Positions 60,488 to 64,000 of a DNA stretch of 64,000 nt are shown piece by piece (within the stretch, counting starts at the first letter, position 1; every line of letters begins with the position of its first letter). The notes under the pieces are model-generated. The model was not told where the DNA came from, did not search any database, and saw only the letters and a list, made by a program, of their open reading frames with translations. This DNA comes from Plantago major. Its lineage: Eukaryota; Streptophyta; Magnoliopsida; Lamiales; Plantaginaceae. The stretch lies in NCBI GenBank assembly GCA_026545765.1, contig CM048839.1, forward strand, positions 55,739,177-55,803,176, read 5' to 3'. The position numbers and the translations under genes were made by a program.

Positions 60488-61182
60488 GGGTGTAAAAAAA
60501 ATAACCGCCCGTCCCGCCCGCCATTTCTCTGCCGGCTAACCGCACCCCGTTTAATCTTTTGGTACAAAACCGCCACGGTTAATGTTTTGGCAACCCGCCA
60601 CTAAACGGGTGGACGGATGCCAACCGCCCGACCCGCCCGCATGTGTGTGTGTGTGTGTGTGTTTTATCTTTTTTGAAAAGATTAAAGTAGTATATTCCAC
60701 CAAAAGACTCAATGGCACAAGGCATGCCACTAAGTCAAGAAACATCCACTATACAACACACATTACTACTTAATCAAAGAGCAAAACAACTAAAAAACCG
60801 ACACCCGAACCAAATTGTTGATGTGTGAGTGCTAAAAAATTGTTTAAACATTTTGTTATGTGAATTGTGATTTAGTTAGTTTTTGATCTTGAAGAAGAAG
60901 AACAATAGCAGTTTGAGTTGTAATACTAAGTGATTTTTTTTTTTATTCTTTTGTTACTTGATTACTAAAACTCTTTTAACTTCTTCTAAAAAATAATCTA
61001 TGCATGTATTGTACAATTTCGAGCATACTTTATATTCATGTAAACATTCGATTTTGTATTAATATATCTTTTACCATTTCAAAAAAAGGTAATACATGTT
61101 CTTATTTTAACATGTGAAAACCGCCAATCCGTCCGCATAAAATAGTCAACCGATCCGCAACGGCTTGGAGAATTTCACACCC
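60488..61182. mobile_element. Possible hAT-like element
   Basis: Left TAGGGGTGTAAAA and right GAATTTCACACCCA are roughly inverted. Both ends are followed by CCGCC/GGCGG-rich DNA (ACCGCCCG, CCGCCAATCCG). The target duplication was not found. Confidence 0.3.
60642..60662. repeat. (TG)n microsatellite
   Basis: About ten TG units after CCCGCA. Confidence 0.9.
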
Positions 61183-61437
61183 ACCGTGGTTAGTGATTTG
61201 ACCTACCTGTAATTAGCGGGTCAGTTAATATTTAGGTAAATAACCGTCTACGCGCGTAGGTAGTTGATTGTAACGGGAGAGCGTATTGAAACCACGTGTA
61301 AGATTGGCGAATTTGAAATCATCATCATCGTTTTGTATCTCGTGTCATCATTTTTACCTTTCCCTCTCTAACTCTCAGTCTATCTTCATCTCCCACACCA
61401 TCAACAATCACAGAGTCACATTTCCCGTTAATCGAAA

Positions 61438-61717
61438 ATGGCTATGGTGAATGCATCTCTGATTACTTTCAGGCCACATTCATCTTCTTCTCTTTCTCCT
61501 TCGACTTCATTCTCGCATTTACCTTCAATTTCTTCTTCCGCCACAATTATTCCGTCCAGAAGAGGGGAATTATCGTTATCCACATGTTGTGTAAAAAACA
61601 AATGCTCTATGGTTTCTGAGAATGTCGATCTAGTTCAAATCTCCGATAAATCATCTGAGACGCGATTGTATTCTTTCTCTCCTCTGCCTTTGTTGATATT
61701 CGCTGCTCTTCCTGGAG
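61438..61717 (+). CDS. Exon 1 of a putative plastid protein (possibly DUF4079 family)
   Basis: ATG at 61438 in a good context (GAAAATGGC). 93 codons and one extra base to a donor CTGGAG|GTACAATG at 61718. The first 50 residues are rich in Ser, Thr and Pro with few acidic residues (RPHSSSSLSPSTSFS), a typical chloroplast transit peptide. The mature part begins with RLYSFSPLPLLIFAALPG, where a membrane segment seems to start. The LYSFSPLPLL-AALPG pattern reminds me of plant DUF4079 membrane proteins; this is a guess. The next exon was not found before the window end, so the first intron exceeds 2 kb or the gene is broken. Confidence 0.6.
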
Positions 61718-62819
61718 GTACAATGTTTTTTATTAACGAATTATATTTCTGGAGATTCGTATAAGTAGTTACAGAATTGAGTTTTTAATACTACATTATT
61801 TTATTTGTTGATTGCCGGATATGTGTTGATGCATTTGCAGTTTTACGATGATGTGTGAGTGTAGTTAGTTAGCAAAGATAATATGGAAGAGACGTGTATT
61901 AGTGAGAGACGGATTGAGTGTATGTATACAATATCAGAGAAACCTCTAATGTTTGTAACTGTAATTTATCCGTCTCTTTTAGTCTCTGCATAAGATCGTT
62001 ATGTTATGTTTCTTTATGAACGAGTATTATGCTGTTTTGTTATCTTATTAATTCGCCTGTGAAGTTTTGATTGGTACGGGTAATATGGTTATATAGGAAA
62101 GCATAGTGGTGAAATACTGGAATTGGCGATAACACTCAAATTGTCTATGAGCAAATGTACTGGCACATTTAAACTACAGTTCTACGTATTGATTCGACAT
62201 ATAACTACCAGCAATATTCTTATTTTGTAGAAATGGTGTTCTTGTGCGATATGTGCGATATGTTTAAGAACATAAGAACAGTGTTCACTTGTCTTGGTGT
62301 TGGATAATTGAACTTAAATCTTAAGTAGCAACTACTGATTGTTTTAGTACTTCAATCTTGCTGAAATTGGAACCTCTCTGTGTGCATATATGAGGGAATA
62401 GTGAGCAGAAGAGGTTATAAGGTTAACAATCTAGCAAAGCTGATTGGAGTGTTTTTTAAAGCTCTTGGCTAGCAAAGTGTGAATTTAGGATCTCTTATAA
62501 TGATCTTTATGGTTTTTTCAATAGTCGACATGGGAGAAAGTAAGCTCAACCCATTAACCTTAATAAACCTATCTAGTTTTTCAGAAATTGAATACTCATA
62601 TGCCGGGAAAGTTATGTTTTCTGTTTTTGCTTGATAGATCTTGCTCAATTTTTCGAAATTCATTAGTCGCTAGCGGGAAAAGCAAGATGAAATCAATACC
62701 TTCCCTCGCATTCTGTCTGTTCCGCCTTCACGTCTTGGTCAACTGCTTCCTCTCTGCTCTGCGTTTGGGACTGAGCTAATTTGCTCTTTGACCTAGCAGA
62801 TTGAACGTTTTACACACTC
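61718..62819 (+). other. Downstream of exon 1: probable first intron
   Basis: AT-rich, T-rich in places, with no frame that continues the plastid protein. No bounded repeat was recognised. Confidence 0.45.
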
Positions 62820-64000
62820 TCACTTCAATTGGCTTTGTAACCCTGTTCTCTGTTCCTTAGGGACTCGGCATCTCTTCAGCAAGGAGCTCCTTCTCCTTGG
62901 CTAGACCAACCTCTACCAGTCCCAATCCAGAACCTTCCTCATCCCACAAACGGCTTAGCTCGACTGCTTGGGACTGAGCTTGGCTCTCTCCTGGGTTAGG
63001 GAATGATCTAATGAGCCTTGCTCTCTCCATCTTCAGTAGTCCCAGACCTAGATAGTCCTGCTTGGTGCATTCTACTACCCCGAATCTAGCTAGGAGACAG
63101 GAAGATCAGCAGAAAGTCAAGTGGAATGAGATCCCAACGCACTCTCATCCCTCCCTCGCACCACCGTTAGACAAGGCGGAGAGATCCCTCTCCCGCTGGC
63201 GGTCTGTAAAGACACTCGGCCTTTAGGCACTCGAATGCCCGTGAGAGGAGTGCTAACAAGAGGAGAGCTAAAGCCCACTCCTTTACATTCCTCTCCTCTC
63301 CCTCTCCTTGTCAGTCGAGTTCCACTCCTTAGCAGTCGTGAGCTAAAGCCCTTCGGACCTGTCGGTCGGCCTTTAGGCACTTGAGGACCCGGAAGGGACT
63401 AGACCAACGGAGAGGAAAATAGAATAAAAGTAGTAATTCTTTATATTGCCCGCTGCCTTTAGTGAGGAGCTTCCTCCATCTTGTTTAAATTTTTAAATTT
63501 CTTTTACCCATCATGTCTGGACTGCCGTGCGCTCCAAATGAAAGCAATAGAGAACAATATTACGGGAGTTTCTAAACAAGTAAGTAGAGTGCTCACTATT
63601 ATCACTATACTTTGAGTATCTCCTCTTAGGCACCCTCTTTATACGCAGATTATAATAGAATAAAGTAGAGTTTTAAAAATTAAAAAAATGCTCTTGTACT
63701 AGCTCTTCATGGCCTAAGCCTTTTATCTTTGAGTTTAGTGTGTCCTTGTTTTTGCCTTGGTATTAAAATACAGCCTTTATTGTGTGATTAAGAAGAATTT
63801 TTGAAGTATGCCTTTTTGCCAAGCCTAAACGAAGAAAGAAGGAAAATAGAAAATAGAGAGCTGGGCCTTCTTTCGTTGTCGTCTTTGTCTCTTGCCCGAG
63901 GAGCCTTCTTTACTCGTTTACTTTAATGTTGTAAATGTCTTTTACCCATCATGTCTTCTAGGCTGCCGCGCCCCAAAATATACGGGGCTCTCTAAGCAAG
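62820..64000. other. Organelle-like or repetitive segment with internal direct repeats
   Basis: Base composition rises and AT tracts vanish. Word use (GGCCTTTAGGCACTTGAGG, GCTAAAGCCC, CTTGCCCGAGGAGCC) resembles plant mitochondrial spacer DNA. GGCCTTTAGGCACT occurs at about 63219 and 63369. CTTTTACCCATCATGTCT occurs at 63501 and 63939, each followed by related CTGCCG-GCGC...ACGGG...TCTAA-CAAG text. No gene recognised; a nuclear mitochondrial insert is possible. Confidence 0.35.

Noticed and set aside
63117..63380. 87-codon minus-strand frame rich in Gly, Arg, Ser
   Set aside because: Lies in the organelle-like repetitive segment, and no family or codon signal supports it.

Overview
The window reads as nuclear DNA of a flowering plant, most likely a eudicot. 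It holds a spliced B3 transcription-factor gene of the NGATHA-like type, Stowaway MITEs with the CTCCCTCCGTCCC terminus, Ty1/copia elements primed by initiator Met-tRNA, and Ty3/gypsy elements primed by Asp-tRNA (TGGCGCCGCTGCCGGGGA). No bacterial-type gene, tRNA, rRNA or CRISPR array was seen. Only two host genes are supported: the NGAL-type gene (8728-11585, plus strand, three exons) and exon 1 of a putative plastid protein (61438-61717, plus strand). About 80 percent of the window is transposable elements, most of them broken. Layout: 1-7338 is a Copia element (here 'Copia I', minus strand) with both LTRs but no integrase. 7339-8727 carries two Stowaway MITEs upstream of the NGAL gene. 11586-12959 is intergenic. 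12960-14309 is the 3' end of a second Copia ('Copia C', minus). At 14310 this is cut by an Asp-primed Gypsy ('Gypsy B', plus), whose 5' LTR is split by a very large Copia ('Copia A', minus, 15084-40483, TSD GTAAC). One LTR of Copia A is in turn split by a Gypsy derivative ('Gypsy A', minus, 16292-25665, TSD CTATC), which itself carries a CACTA-type DNA element (20296-21518, TSD TAT). A second, truncated CACTA copy and an oppositely oriented solo LTR (37869-39483) also sit in Copia A LTRs. The gag of Gypsy B resumes at about 41100 and is stopped by another Copia ('Copia D', minus, from 42632). Copia D is truncated at about 48418, where it is fused to a 5'-truncated Tat-lineage Gypsy ('Gypsy E', plus, to 57869) with two RNase H domains, an antisense ORF and a hairpin tandem array before its 3' LTR. 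57870-61437 holds small DNA elements and A-rich debris; 62820-64000 has an organelle-like composition. The most unusual feature is in Copia D. The extra 3' ORF region (minus strand, 47139-48417) is an array of duplicated small exons separated by six GT-AG introns of 75-82 nt. Four complete exons have lengths divisible by three, and all junctions that can be tested are phase 0. Copia A carries a homologous 3' ORF (27043-31679) that lacks a comparable intron array. The two share a C-terminal domain, so a large extra protein seems to be conserved in this Copia group. The TE coding regions all carry stops or frameshifts and are annotated as pseudogenes.
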